64,000 nucleotides of DNA from NCBI GenBank assembly GCA_964371055.1, contig CAYJLF010000005.1, positions 62,001 to 126,000 on the forward strand, written 5' to 3'. The notes beneath the pieces were generated by a model. It did not search any database. It was not told where the DNA came from and saw nothing but the letters and a program-made list of their open reading frames with translations. The stretch comes from CAYJLF01 sp964371055. GTDB lineage: Bacteria > Eisenbacteria > RBG-16-71-46 > CAIMUX01. Made by a program: the position numbers and the translations under genes. This document shows positions 51,564-60,495 of this stretch, one piece after another (the stretch's first letter is position 1; every line of letters begins with the position of its first letter).

Positions 51564-52195
51564 GCGGTGTTGGCGGTGTGAGCCTCCCGTCGCGCGAAGA
51601 GGCGCTCGCCCTCCTCCACGAGTTCACCGTTTCCGACAGCCTGCGCAAACATGCGTACGCGGTCGAGGCGGCGATGCGCGCCTACGCGCGGAAGTTTGCG
51701 GCTCAGATCGCCGGCGGCGCGACGGAGGGACCGGCCGCCGGGATCCCGGCCTCGGAGGTCGACGAACACGAGTGGGGGCTCATCGGCCTGGTCCACGACT
51801 TCGACTACGAGCGCTTTCCGCAGGCGCCCGAACATCCTCTCGAGGGATCGAAAATCCTGGCCGAACGCGGTTGGCCCGAGCCGTTTCGCCGCGCGATCCT
51901 CTCCCACGCTTCCTACACCGGCGTGTCGCGAGAACGACTGGTGGAGAAGACGCTCTATGCCGTCGACGAGCTGACCGGTTTCGTCACGGCGGTGGCGTTG
52001 GTCAAGCCGTCGCGCTCCCTGGACGAGGTCGACGCGCGGTCGGTGCGCAAGAAGCTCAAGGACAAGGCGTTCGCCCGCTCCGTGAACCGCGAGGAGGTCG
52101 TCGACGGCCCGGCCGCGCTCGGCGTCGACTTCGACGCACACGTCGCTTTCGTGGTCGAGGCAATGAAGGCGATCCGCGGAGAGCTGGGGATCTGA
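51560..52195 (+). CDS. HD-superfamily hydrolase
   Basis: A 211-residue HD protein. The metal site is SLRKHAYAVEAAM, then EHEWGLIGLVHDFDYERFP (His-Asp) and HPLEGSKILAERGW. The later VEKTLYAVDELTGFVTAVALVKP is characteristic of a widespread uncharacterised HD subfamily. It probably hydrolyses a phosphate ester. The start is taken as GTG at 51560, overlapping the preceding stop (GTGA); GTG at 51578 is an alternative. It converges with the lipoprotein gene, with a short CCGCG/CGCGG hairpin (52209-52222) between. Confidence 0.85.
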   Translation: MSGVGGVSLPSREEALALLHEFTVSDSLRKHAYAVEAAMRAYARKFAAQIAGGATEGPAAGIPASEVDEHEWGLIGLVHDFDYERFPQAPEHPLEGSKILAERGWPEPFRRAILSHASYTGVSRERLVEKTLYAVDELTGFVTAVALVKPSRSLDEVDARSVRKKLKDKAFARSVNREEVVDGPAALGVDFDAHVAFVVEAMKAIRGELGI

Positions 52196-52228
52196 GCCCC
52201 CGACCCGACCGCGCTATCGCGGCTCCAC

Positions 52229-52828
52229 TCACCGGAAGAGGTCGGCCCGCTCCAATCGGTCCCCGATCAACTGATAGCTCTCCCTGACCCGCTGGACCGG
52301 GATCGCCGGCGTGTTCGGATCCGGCGGCCGCACGACGTCGACGTAGATCTTGCCCGCTTCGATGGCGATCGCACCGATCTGGATCTGGTCTCCGAGGTGA
52401 AGGTATCCCCGCGGATCGGGCGTCCCGCCGTGGTTGATCACCGCGACCAGGACAAAGTAGGTGTTGGTCCCGGCCGGATCGTTCACGAGGATCACGGCGG
52501 CGTCCTCGACCCCGTCGTTGTCCAGGTCGCCCCGCCCCATCCGGTCGAACATCGTGACATGGATCTCGTCGGGCAGACCGGGCGCCAGCTTGCCGCGGAA
52601 GCGACCGTCCTGGAGCTGGATCTGGTCGAGGAAGTCGTCCCCCCACCGGTAGGCGAAATTGCGGAGGATCGGCGCGCTCAGCCCCTGGCCGACGGAAGTG
52701 GCTCCCGACGGAGGGGGAGGCGGAATGGCCGGACGCTCCGCCGGCGACGACTCCTTCGGGATCCCCGGGCCGGCACATCCCGGCGCCAGGAGCAGGGCGA
52801 CCACGCAAGCCAACGCTCTACGCTGCAT
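52229..52828 (-). CDS. Hypothetical lipoprotein
   Basis: A 199-residue lipoprotein: signal peptide and lipobox LLLAPGCAG. A proline-rich linker (about 35-45) leads to a beta-rich domain with a calcium-like GRGDLDNDGVEDAAVILV segment, similar to FG-GAP or EF-hand type loops. The rest is not recognised. GAGGAGG lies 7 nt before the ATG. On the minus strand TTGCGC and TAGCCT 17 bp apart (about 52880-52920) could be a weak promoter. Confidence 0.65.
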   Translation of the reverse strand: MQRRALACVVALLLAPGCAGPGIPKESSPAERPAIPPPPPSGATSVGQGLSAPILRNFAYRWGDDFLDQIQLQDGRFRGKLAPGLPDEIHVTMFDRMGRGDLDNDGVEDAAVILVNDPAGTNTYFVLVAVINHGGTPDPRGYLHLGDQIQIGAIAIEAGKIYVDVVRPPDPNTPAIPVQRVRESYQLIGDRLERADLFR

Positions 52829-52948
52829 CGTGAGTCCTCCTCGCGCCCCCGGCCTGCCGTGGCCGGAACCGGCGCGTCGCTTCGTCCGTGGCGAGGCTAT
52901 CGCCGGAGAGGCGGGAGCGCAAGGGGTCGCCGAGGCGCGATCAAGGCA

Positions 52949-55432
52949 TCAGCGCGCCCCGTCTGTGAGGGTGAGCACCAGCTTCCGTGTTCCCATCCAC
53001 GTCTCGTCTGCCACCAACCGCACGAAGTAGACCCCCGCCGCCAGAGTCGATCCCGAGAGGCCGCATCCATCCCAGGCCGCCGTGTGACTCCCCGCGGACA
53101 TCCACGCATCGAGAACCGTCGCCACCCGCCGACCCGCGGGATCGTGGATCGTCAGGCGGACCGTCGCGGCCTGAGGGAGGTCGAAGCGGATCCGGGCTGC
53201 ACGGACCACCGGGTTCGGTTGGACCACGAGCGACAGGCGGCCCGCGTCGACGTCGACCCAGCCGGGATCGACGCCCGAGGACTCCTCGCGCCACTGGCCG
53301 AGGTGGTAGGAGACCGCTCCACCGCACGTGCTGAACATGCCGCTGGCGAAAACACCGTCGTCCGTCCCGGCCAGACAGGTCACCTCGCCGTTGATCCCTG
53401 CGCCCAGTTCCTGCCACGTCTCACCGTCGTAGACGGCGACGTTCGTGGCGGGAATCCCGCCGGCTGAGGCGAAGCTTCCCCCGACGAAGAGCCGGTCGTT
53501 GTACGTGGCGAGGGCATGGACCGTCCCGGGGCTGGCGATGCCCGAGCCGAGCGGGTGCCAGTCGACGCCGTCCCAACGCGCGACACACGCGGCCGGATGC
53601 CCACTCGCCTGACTGAAACTCCCCCCGGCGTAAAGGTCGCCGCCATGGACCGCCAGAGCGCGGATGGAAGAGTTCATCCCGCTGCCCAGAGGACTCCAGC
53701 TCTCGCCGGACCACCGGGCGATCCCCATCACCGTAAGCCCTCCGGCCTGGATGAACTGGCCCCCCGCGATCAGTTCGTCCCCCAGGCTCGCCAGCGCGAA
53801 GACCGGGCCGGAGGTTCCCGGACCGAGCGGCATCCATGAAGATCCGTTCCAGCGTGCGATGTGGTACAGCGGCGAGGATCCGGTGGAGGTGAAATCGCCT
53901 CCGGCGTAGAGCACGCCGAGATGCACGTGTAGCGCGCGTACGGGACCGTTCAACCCGGATCCGACCTGACTCCAGTCCGATCCGTCCCAGGAGGCCACAT
54001 GCGCGGCGGGTGCGCCGCCGGCCTCGGTGAACTCGCCGCCGGCATAGAGCAGTCCCTCGTGCTCGACGACGGCACATCCGCTTCCATTCAGCCCGGAACC
54101 GAGGGCGCGCCATCCATCCGGCGCTCTCCACGCGATGCGCCGGGCGGCCGGCGACCCGACGTAGAGGAACTCCCCCGCGGCAACCAGGCCCCCCTGCCAG
54201 AAGCAGAAGGCACGGGCCGGCTCATCGAGCCCCTGGCCCGATCCCAGCGCACGCCACGTGGAGCCGTCAAAGGCTGCGACGCACCAGGCGGCATGGCCGG
54301 CGACGGTGTTGAAGCCTCCCCCGAGAATCAGTTCGTTCCCGAGCTGGCCCAGACAGTTCCCCACCTGCCAGATCCCATCGAGAGACCCGGGGCTGCTCCA
54401 CCCGGCGCCGTCCCAGCGCGCGAAGCCGCGGGCGGGCAAGCTCGGTCCCACCGTGTCGAAGCTGCCTGCCGCATAGAGATGACCGTTCCAGCCGGTGAGC
54501 GCCCGGACCCAGTGATCAGCGCCGCCACCGACCCCGTGCCACGAAGCGCCATCCCAGCGCGCGAGGTTCCGCGCGGTGACCCCGCCCGCGGTCGAGAAGG
54601 CACCGCCGGCGAAAAGGTCGCCGTTCCACGACGCGAGCGACGCCACGGCGGAGCCCGTGCCCGCAACCCCGCCGCCGATCGGATGCCACGCCATCCCGTC
54701 CCAACGGGCAAGGTGGCTGGCGGAAACACCTCCGGCCATGGTGAACTCGCCACCGGCGATCAAAGCACCGTCGTGGACGGTGAGGGCCATGACGACATCG
54801 TCCACCCCTCCGGCGAGGTCCTGCCACGCGGATCCGTTCCAGCGCGCGATGTTGCGCGCCTCGGGACTCCCGGCGAAGAGGTGGCCGCCGACATAGAGAT
54901 CACCGTTGTGGACGACCATGGAGTTGATCTGCCCGCTGACCCCGCCGCCCACCTCGCGCCACGCGAGGCCATCCCATCGTGCGATGCTCTCGGTGTTGGG
55001 AATCCCATCGATCGACTGGAACGATCCCGCGGCGATCAGCTCGCCCTGGTAGACCGCGAGGGCCTTCACCGTTCCCGACACCCAGATCTCGCCGATGGCG
55101 GTCCAGGCGTGGCCATCCCACGCCGCGATATTCGTGGCGGGTTCGCCCCCGGCGTAGTTCAAGATGCCGCCGGCGATCAGCAAACCGTCGTACTCGCAGA
55201 CGGCGTAGAGGTAGTTGTTGACCCCCGGCAGCCCGAATCCATCGAGCCAGCCGTCGCGAGCGGCTTTCTCGCCTCCGGCCGGCGGGGTCCATGGCTCCGC
55301 CGCGTCGGAGGCCCGACCCGGCGGAGGTAGGGATCGGGCGATCACCAGCGATGCGCCCGCGAAAGGCAGGAGCATGCTGGTCGCGATGACGAGCGCGCGC
55401 TGGATGGAGGATCGGCAGTCAAGGAACGTCAT
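52949..55432 (-). CDS. Secreted 13-repeat beta-propeller protein with FlgD-like tail
   Basis: An 827-residue exported protein. After a signal peptide come about 13 repeats of 45 residues. Each has the pattern (V/L)ARWDGxxWxxLGxG, a variable part and LYAGGxFxxAGG, the kelch/delta-60-like blade pattern. Thirteen blades would fill two propellers of six or seven. The last 85 residues are an FlgD-like tail (VQPNP...LTIHDPAGR...WDGCGLSG...AGVYFVRLV). AAGGAGG lies 7 nt before the ATG at 55432; a good promoter is at 55518-55546. A structural or ligand-binding surface role is likely. Confidence 0.8.
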   Translation of the reverse strand: MTFLDCRSSIQRALVIATSMLLPFAGASLVIARSLPPPGRASDAAEPWTPPAGGEKAARDGWLDGFGLPGVNNYLYAVCEYDGLLIAGGILNYAGGEPATNIAAWDGHAWTAIGEIWVSGTVKALAVYQGELIAAGSFQSIDGIPNTESIARWDGLAWREVGGGVSGQINSMVVHNGDLYVGGHLFAGSPEARNIARWNGSAWQDLAGGVDDVVMALTVHDGALIAGGEFTMAGGVSASHLARWDGMAWHPIGGGVAGTGSAVASLASWNGDLFAGGAFSTAGGVTARNLARWDGASWHGVGGGADHWVRALTGWNGHLYAAGSFDTVGPSLPARGFARWDGAGWSSPGSLDGIWQVGNCLGQLGNELILGGGFNTVAGHAAWCVAAFDGSTWRALGSGQGLDEPARAFCFWQGGLVAAGEFLYVGSPAARRIAWRAPDGWRALGSGLNGSGCAVVEHEGLLYAGGEFTEAGGAPAAHVASWDGSDWSQVGSGLNGPVRALHVHLGVLYAGGDFTSTGSSPLYHIARWNGSSWMPLGPGTSGPVFALASLGDELIAGGQFIQAGGLTVMGIARWSGESWSPLGSGMNSSIRALAVHGGDLYAGGSFSQASGHPAACVARWDGVDWHPLGSGIASPGTVHALATYNDRLFVGGSFASAGGIPATNVAVYDGETWQELGAGINGEVTCLAGTDDGVFASGMFSTCGGAVSYHLGQWREESSGVDPGWVDVDAGRLSLVVQPNPVVRAARIRFDLPQAATVRLTIHDPAGRRVATVLDAWMSAGSHTAAWDGCGLSGSTLAAGVYFVRLVADETWMGTRKLVLTLTDGAR

Positions 55433-55517
55433 CTTGGGCCTCCTTCTGGTGGCCACGGTCGTTCCCGAATGCGCCCGTCGGACGGCGCGTGACGGTCGGG
55501 CAGGATCAAGCACCGGG

Positions 55518-55546
55518 ATGATACCGCGCCGGCTCCGCGCGGTCAA
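55518..55546 (-). promoter_or_regulatory. Sigma70-type promoter of the 13-repeat propeller gene
   Basis: TTGACC (55546-55541), a 17-bp spacer and TATCAT (55523-55518) on the minus strand. Both boxes match 5 of 6 consensus bases. The start near 55511 gives a leader of about 79 nt. Confidence 0.6.
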
Positions 55547-55595
55547 TCAACCCCGCCGTTGTCTTCCGCGTCGCCCTCGCGCGCGTCCTCCCGTT

Positions 55596-58352
55596 CTACT
55601 TCATCACCGCCAGCTTGATCGTCGCCCGATCGCTTCCGGCCGTCAGCCGCGCGAAATACGTACCCGCGGCCACGCGCCGCCCGCTCTCATCGCGTCCGTC
55701 CCAGCGCATCTCTCCCTTGCCCGTCGTGCGATCGCGGTCGTTCAACGTACGGATGATACGCCCCGCGGGATCGTGGATCGTGCAACGCACGTCCGTCTGT
55801 CGCGCCAGGCGGAAGCGGATCGTGGTGGCGTCGCGGAACGGATTCGGGCCCGCGCTCCACGAGAGGAAAGCGCTGCCTTGCGCCTGGTCTTCCACAGAAT
55901 CGTTCGAGCCGCCGGCCTCTTCCTCGATCCCGCTCACGATGCCGAGAAGGTCGATCTCGTAGACGCCGTTGCCGAAGGTGGCGGCGCGCATCTTGAGTTG
56001 CGTCATGTGCATCACCAGGTCGAGGACCTGCGCCAGCGGCATCCCCGCGTTGAGGTCCAGCCAGTTCTGCCCGCCGTCGATCGTGTAGAAGATGCCGAGA
56101 TCGGTCCCGACATAGACCTGGTCCGCGCCGCGCGGGTCGACCGCCACGCACTGCACGGGGATGTCAGGCAGGTTGCCGGAACGATCGGTCCAGGTGAGTC
56201 CAGCATCGGTCGAGCGGAACACATGCCCGGTGCCGAACCCGGCGAAGGTTGCCCACACCTGGCGGCTGTCGGTCCGGCTGTAGCCGAAGTCGGTCGGGTA
56301 GCGGTTGGGGAGTTGCACGGTCACGTCGGTCCAGCTCTGGCCACCGTTCGTGCTGCGCCGGATCTCCACGACGGCGCTGGCGCTGCCGCTGCCGGTGCCG
56401 GCCATCAGCGTGTCGGCGCTGGTGAAAGCGACTCCGATCGTCGCGATCGCCGTGCCGTTCCAGTTGCTGTTGCCGTCGGGATAGCTCCACGACGTTCCAC
56501 CGTTCGTCGTCCGCTTCACGCCCCTGGTGCCGGCGTAGAGGATGTCGGGCGCGCTCTCCGCGATGACGAAAGGCGCGATGAAGTTCGCTTCGCCGGAGGA
56601 GTAGGGGTGGATCTCCTGCCAGTTCGCCCCGCCGTCCAGGCTCTTGTACATGTTGAGGTAGACGTACTCCTCGTAGATCACCTCTTCGTCGCGCGGGTCG
56701 ATCGCGCACCAGCCGCCGTCCCCCCCGAAGATCTTGGACCACGAGGGCGAACCGGTGTACTTGATCGTACCGTTGTCCTGCAGGCCGCCGACGGCGATAC
56801 CCGAGGGGCCATAGCCCCCCGCGAATCCGGCATAGAACTGCGTGGTGACGAGCCCGCCGTTCTTCCCCTCCCAGGTGGCGCCGCCGTCGGTCGACTTGAA
56901 GATGCCTCCGTCGCTGCCGACGTAGACGATCTGTCCGTTCGTCGGATGGAAGGCGATCGCATGCTGGTCGGCGTGGACGTAGTCACCGGGGCCTTCCGCG
57001 CCGCCCGGCGGAATCTCACCCATGTAGCCGTTGTACCAGTAGGAGACCTGTCCGAGGCTGCTCCCGCCATTGGTGCTGCGGTACCAGTCGAGCCCGCCGC
57101 AGAGGACCAGGTTCGGATTGTGCTGACTGACGCCGATGACGTTGTCGTACCAGGCCTGTCCCCCCGCCCAGTTGACCCCGGCGAGGTTGGACCAGTTCGC
57201 GCCGTCGTTGGTGCTGCGGAAAAGCCCGATCACCTGCCGCGTGTTGGCGTCGCTGACGCCGGCGTAGACGGTGGCCGGTCCGCCGGGGACGGTGTTACGG
57301 ATCGCGAGGGGAGTGCGGCCGAAGTTGGCGACGGGCAGGCCGCCGGCCAGAAGGGCCCACGAATCCCCGCCGTCGGTGCTGCGGTAGAGGCCGGGATCGG
57401 GCGTGCTGTTGAGCTGGCCGTGCGCGACGAAGATCTTGTTCGGATTCATCGGATCGATCACGACATCCATCGCCATCAGGACATCGTGCTTCAGCTCCCA
57501 CGTGGCGCCGCCGTCGGTCGTCCGGTAGAGCCCCTCGCTGGTGGCGGCCCAGATGGTGTTCGGATCGTTCGGCGCAAATCGCATCGACAGGACGACGCGA
57601 TGCTGGTCGAAGCTCCAGGTGAGTCCCGTCTCCTGCCACGTCATCCCGCCGTCCAGGCTCTTCAGGATGCCGATGCCGTAGCTGGCGCGCGCGCCGGGGG
57701 TGCCGTTCAGCGGCCGCGCATAAAGGCTGATCTCACCGGTGCCGAGGTAGAGGATCTGCGGATTCGTCGGGTCGACCAGGATAGAACTGACCGAGAGCGA
57801 AGGGAACCCGGTCTCGATCCGTGTCCAGGCCGCGGCCCCTTCACCGCCCGTCGTCGACTTCCAGAGCCCACCGCTGGCGGCGCCCGCCCAGAGGATCTCC
57901 GGGTTCACCGGATCGATGGCCAGCGCCAACATCCGGCCGCCGATGTTGTCCGGACCGATCGAGGTCCACTCCGCCCCGGTGCGGCCTCGAGTCGGGCGCT
58001 GTACTGCTTCGGCATGCTGCCAGGCTTCGTAGTAGGCGGCCTTGGGAATCAGTTCATTCGGATACGCCCGAATCCCGTACCAATGCTCGAAGTACTCCCA
58101 GGCCTTCCCCTCCTCCAGCTCGGTTCCGAGATCACGCTTGAGGAGGCGTCCCACGCCCTTCTCCAGGAGCTCCATCGTCCGGTTTTCGCCCCGCTCGCGG
58201 GCGCGGCGCGCTTCGTCCGCGCGTTCCCATGGCGGGAGTCCCGGACGATCCCCTTCGATCCACGTCTCGAGTCGATGCTCGAGGAGAGAGAGGGTGCCGG
58301 ACAGGACGAGGGCAATGGCGGCGAGCGCGACGAGGCCTCGGCGATGCGTCAT
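55596..58352 (-). CDS. Secreted Asp-box (sortilin/GH74-like) beta-propeller protein with FlgD-like tail
   Basis: A 918-residue protein with a signal anchor (about 6-24) and a helical, charged region (40-120). About 12 Asp-box motifs follow (SLDGGMTWQE, TTDGGATWEL, STDGGDSWAL, STNGGQSWTD, TIDGGQNWLD), spaced like VPS10/sortilin or xyloglucanase (GH74) propellers. The opening WTSIGPDNIGGRMLALAIDP is typical of this group. The tail is FlgD-like (GPNP...CTIHDPAGR...WDGRDESG...AGTYFARL). No catalytic residues of GH74 could be assigned, so a binding role is safer. GGAG lies 8 nt before the ATG. The AT-rich patch at 58430-58460 probably contains its promoter. Confidence 0.82.
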   Translation of the reverse strand: MTHRRGLVALAAIALVLSGTLSLLEHRLETWIEGDRPGLPPWERADEARRARERGENRTMELLEKGVGRLLKRDLGTELEEGKAWEYFEHWYGIRAYPNELIPKAAYYEAWQHAEAVQRPTRGRTGAEWTSIGPDNIGGRMLALAIDPVNPEILWAGAASGGLWKSTTGGEGAAAWTRIETGFPSLSVSSILVDPTNPQILYLGTGEISLYARPLNGTPGARASYGIGILKSLDGGMTWQETGLTWSFDQHRVVLSMRFAPNDPNTIWAATSEGLYRTTDGGATWELKHDVLMAMDVVIDPMNPNKIFVAHGQLNSTPDPGLYRSTDGGDSWALLAGGLPVANFGRTPLAIRNTVPGGPATVYAGVSDANTRQVIGLFRSTNDGANWSNLAGVNWAGGQAWYDNVIGVSQHNPNLVLCGGLDWYRSTNGGSSLGQVSYWYNGYMGEIPPGGAEGPGDYVHADQHAIAFHPTNGQIVYVGSDGGIFKSTDGGATWEGKNGGLVTTQFYAGFAGGYGPSGIAVGGLQDNGTIKYTGSPSWSKIFGGDGGWCAIDPRDEEVIYEEYVYLNMYKSLDGGANWQEIHPYSSGEANFIAPFVIAESAPDILYAGTRGVKRTTNGGTSWSYPDGNSNWNGTAIATIGVAFTSADTLMAGTGSGSASAVVEIRRSTNGGQSWTDVTVQLPNRYPTDFGYSRTDSRQVWATFAGFGTGHVFRSTDAGLTWTDRSGNLPDIPVQCVAVDPRGADQVYVGTDLGIFYTIDGGQNWLDLNAGMPLAQVLDLVMHMTQLKMRAATFGNGVYEIDLLGIVSGIEEEAGGSNDSVEDQAQGSAFLSWSAGPNPFRDATTIRFRLARQTDVRCTIHDPAGRIIRTLNDRDRTTGKGEMRWDGRDESGRRVAAGTYFARLTAGSDRATIKLAVMK

Positions 58353-58429
58353 GGTCTGCTCCAGGGTGACAGGAAAATGGCCGGGATCCCGAAACCCGAC
58401 CGACGGCGTTCGTTAAGTGTAGCAGGTCA

Positions 58430-58460
58430 CGCTCGTCATATATAACTTATTGTAAATGAA
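58430..58460 (-). promoter_or_regulatory. AT-rich promoter-like region upstream of the Asp-box gene
   Basis: The minus strand reads TTTACAATAAGTTATATATG in an otherwise GC-rich sequence. A TACACT (58421-58416) may be the -10. No convincing -35 at 17 bp is seen. ACAATAAGTT is shared with the region at 29158-29167. Confidence 0.3.
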
Positions 58461-58533
58461 TAGGATACTGGCACACGGCCCGTGTCGCGGGGCCGCGGAC
58501 GGAAGCCGGGTCTCACTTGGAGGAATCGTCCGG

Positions 58534-60231
58534 TTAGCGCACGCCGGCGGAATCGCGTGGAGCGGAGGCGTGCCACGCGGCCCTCGCCCGCGCCAGGTTC
58601 GTCCGCGCATCCCCGTCGGTGGGATTGAGACGGACCGCTTCCTCGAAGCAATGGATCGCCTCGGACAACCGGCCCGCATTCCCTTCGTCCACCCCCCGGT
58701 TGTTCCAGGTCCGGGCCAGCCCCGTCGTGAGTCGGGGATCTCCGGGGCTGAGTGCCAGGCCGCGCTCGAACGCCTCGATCGACTCCGCGCGGCGTCCCAG
58801 CGCGCTCAGGGCCGTCGCGTAGTTGTACAGACCGTCGAGGTAGCCGGGGCTGATGCGCAGAACCTCGGTGAAGTGGGCCAGCGCCTCTTCTTTCCGCCCG
58901 CTCAGGGCCAGCGCCGCGCCGAGCTTGGTGTGGGCCAGGTAGTTCGCACGCGTGACCCGCAGGGCATGATCGAAGAGGGTGAAGTCGTCCCGCCACACGC
59001 GGACCTGCCGGTGCGCCAGCCAGGCGAAGGCGACGAGCGCGACGCACCCGGCGCCGGCCGCGAGGCGGAGGCGCGACGAGACGAGGTTCCGCGCCGGAGT
59101 CACGCCCGGGCCCCGCGCCCCCGTCGCCCACGCCCAGATCGGCCCAACAACCGCGAGGAAGATCCCGACCATCGGCAGGTAGGTGAACCGATCGGCACGG
59201 GCGTGGCTGCCGATCTGCACCAGGCCGCTCATCGGCAGAAGCACGATCCCGAACCAAAGCCACCCGAAGAGAAGGAACGGCCACCGGCGCCGCAGCCGGA
59301 TCAGCATCGCGGTGACCGCAACCAGCCCGGCGATCGCCGCGAGCGCCACGCCCCACCCGATCTCGACCCGCGGGTAGAAGGCCGCAAGGCGCAGCGGCAG
59401 AACCGCGTCCCGCAGGTAGGCCCAGACCGAGACCGCGGCGTTCGCCACCCGCTGGCCGGGACCGACCGAGTCGAGCGAGCTGACGGCGCCCACCTGGCGT
59501 TGCGCCAGGTACGTCACGACGAGCGAGGCAATCGAGAGGGCAAAGAGGGGAAGCTTCTCGCGGAGGGCGCCGGGCCGCGCGGGAGAGCCCCACGGTGGCG
59601 CGAGGTCGAGCAGCACGAGGACGAAGGGGAGCGTCATCACCACCGGCTTGCTCATGAGGCCCAGGACGAAGAACGCGGCGACCGCGGCCATCGTCCCGGG
59701 GGCGGGTCGCTCGCGGTGCCGAGCGTAGGCCAACAACGCCGCGAACCAGAAGATCGCCGCGAGGAGATCCTTGCGCGAGGCGACCCAGGCGACCGGCTCG
59801 ACGTTGAGTGGATGGACGACGAAGAGCGCGGCGACGAAGAAGGCGGGCCAGACGGCCATCCATCCGCGGATCAGGAGATAGAGGAGCGCGCCCGCGAGCG
59901 CGTGGAGGAGGAGGTTCACGAGGTGGAACCCGCGTGGGCCGGGGCCGAAGAGAGTGACGTCGGCCATGTAGCTCAGCCAGGTCAGCGGCTGCCAGGTTCC
60001 CTCGTGGAAAGCGGTGAAGGCCCAGGTCAACCCGTCGCCGGTCAGGCCGGAGAGGACATGCGGGTTCTCGAGGATGTACTTGTCGTCGTCCCAGTGGACG
60101 AGCTGGTGACCAGCGACCGGCGCGTAGACGGCGATCGCCAGGAGGACGAGCAGAAGGACAGGGAGGAGCGCGGGGCGCTCGATCCGGGTCGCGACGGGCT
60201 TTCGGCGTGGGACGCGAGACATGCCGGACAT
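58534..60231 (-). CDS. TMTC-like membrane protein with C-terminal TPR repeats
   Basis: A 565-residue protein. About ten membrane helices come first, with the GT-C-type loop HQLVHWDDDKYILENPHV after helix 1. A FHLVNLLLHALAGALLYLL segment and EPVAWVASRKDLLAAIFW follow, as in TMTC and bacterial O-mannosyltransferase-like proteins. The last 190 residues hold at least four TPR units (YLAHTKLGAALALSGRKEEA, YNYATALSALGRRAESIEAF, NNRGVDEGNAGRLSEAI). The family transfers mannose to proteins in eukaryotes; bacterial activity is unknown. Starts at 60231 or 60222 are both possible and neither has a clear ribosome site. It is divergent from the coiled-coil gene across a 264-bp gap with no other feature. 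Confidence 0.75.
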   Translation of the reverse strand: MSGMSRVPRRKPVATRIERPALLPVLLLVLLAIAVYAPVAGHQLVHWDDDKYILENPHVLSGLTGDGLTWAFTAFHEGTWQPLTWLSYMADVTLFGPGPRGFHLVNLLLHALAGALLYLLIRGWMAVWPAFFVAALFVVHPLNVEPVAWVASRKDLLAAIFWFAALLAYARHRERPAPGTMAAVAAFFVLGLMSKPVVMTLPFVLVLLDLAPPWGSPARPGALREKLPLFALSIASLVVTYLAQRQVGAVSSLDSVGPGQRVANAAVSVWAYLRDAVLPLRLAAFYPRVEIGWGVALAAIAGLVAVTAMLIRLRRRWPFLLFGWLWFGIVLLPMSGLVQIGSHARADRFTYLPMVGIFLAVVGPIWAWATGARGPGVTPARNLVSSRLRLAAGAGCVALVAFAWLAHRQVRVWRDDFTLFDHALRVTRANYLAHTKLGAALALSGRKEEALAHFTEVLRISPGYLDGLYNYATALSALGRRAESIEAFERGLALSPGDPRLTTGLARTWNNRGVDEGNAGRLSEAIHCFEEAVRLNPTDGDARTNLARARAAWHASAPRDSAGVR

Positions 60232-60495
60232 GGTAGCGCGGGGCGGGCGCTCGTGCATCGGGATGTGCGGCAAGGCGTCGCGGGCGAAGGGGTTCCGGCG
60301 GACCCATCGAGCCGGGGAAACTCGACGCAGACGACCGATCGCACTCCCGCTCGCGACCGTCGATCCCGATTCTCCAACCGTCCTTCCCGGGTCTGGACGT
60401 GTCGCCGCATCGGGAGCATGATGCGGGGGTACGCGCCACGGGGGCCGCCCGCATCCTGGACCCGCACGCCCCACCCGCCCCCAAGAGGTACCGCC

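Noticed and set aside
52209..52222. Short CCGCG-CTAT-CGCGG hairpin between convergent genes as a terminator.
   Set aside because: The stem is only 5 bp and lacks a T run on either strand, so it is not reported as a terminator.
55215..58445. Long plus-strand open frame opposite the Asp-box propeller gene.
   Set aside because: Composition is that of an antisense shadow; the minus strand holds regular Asp-box repeats.
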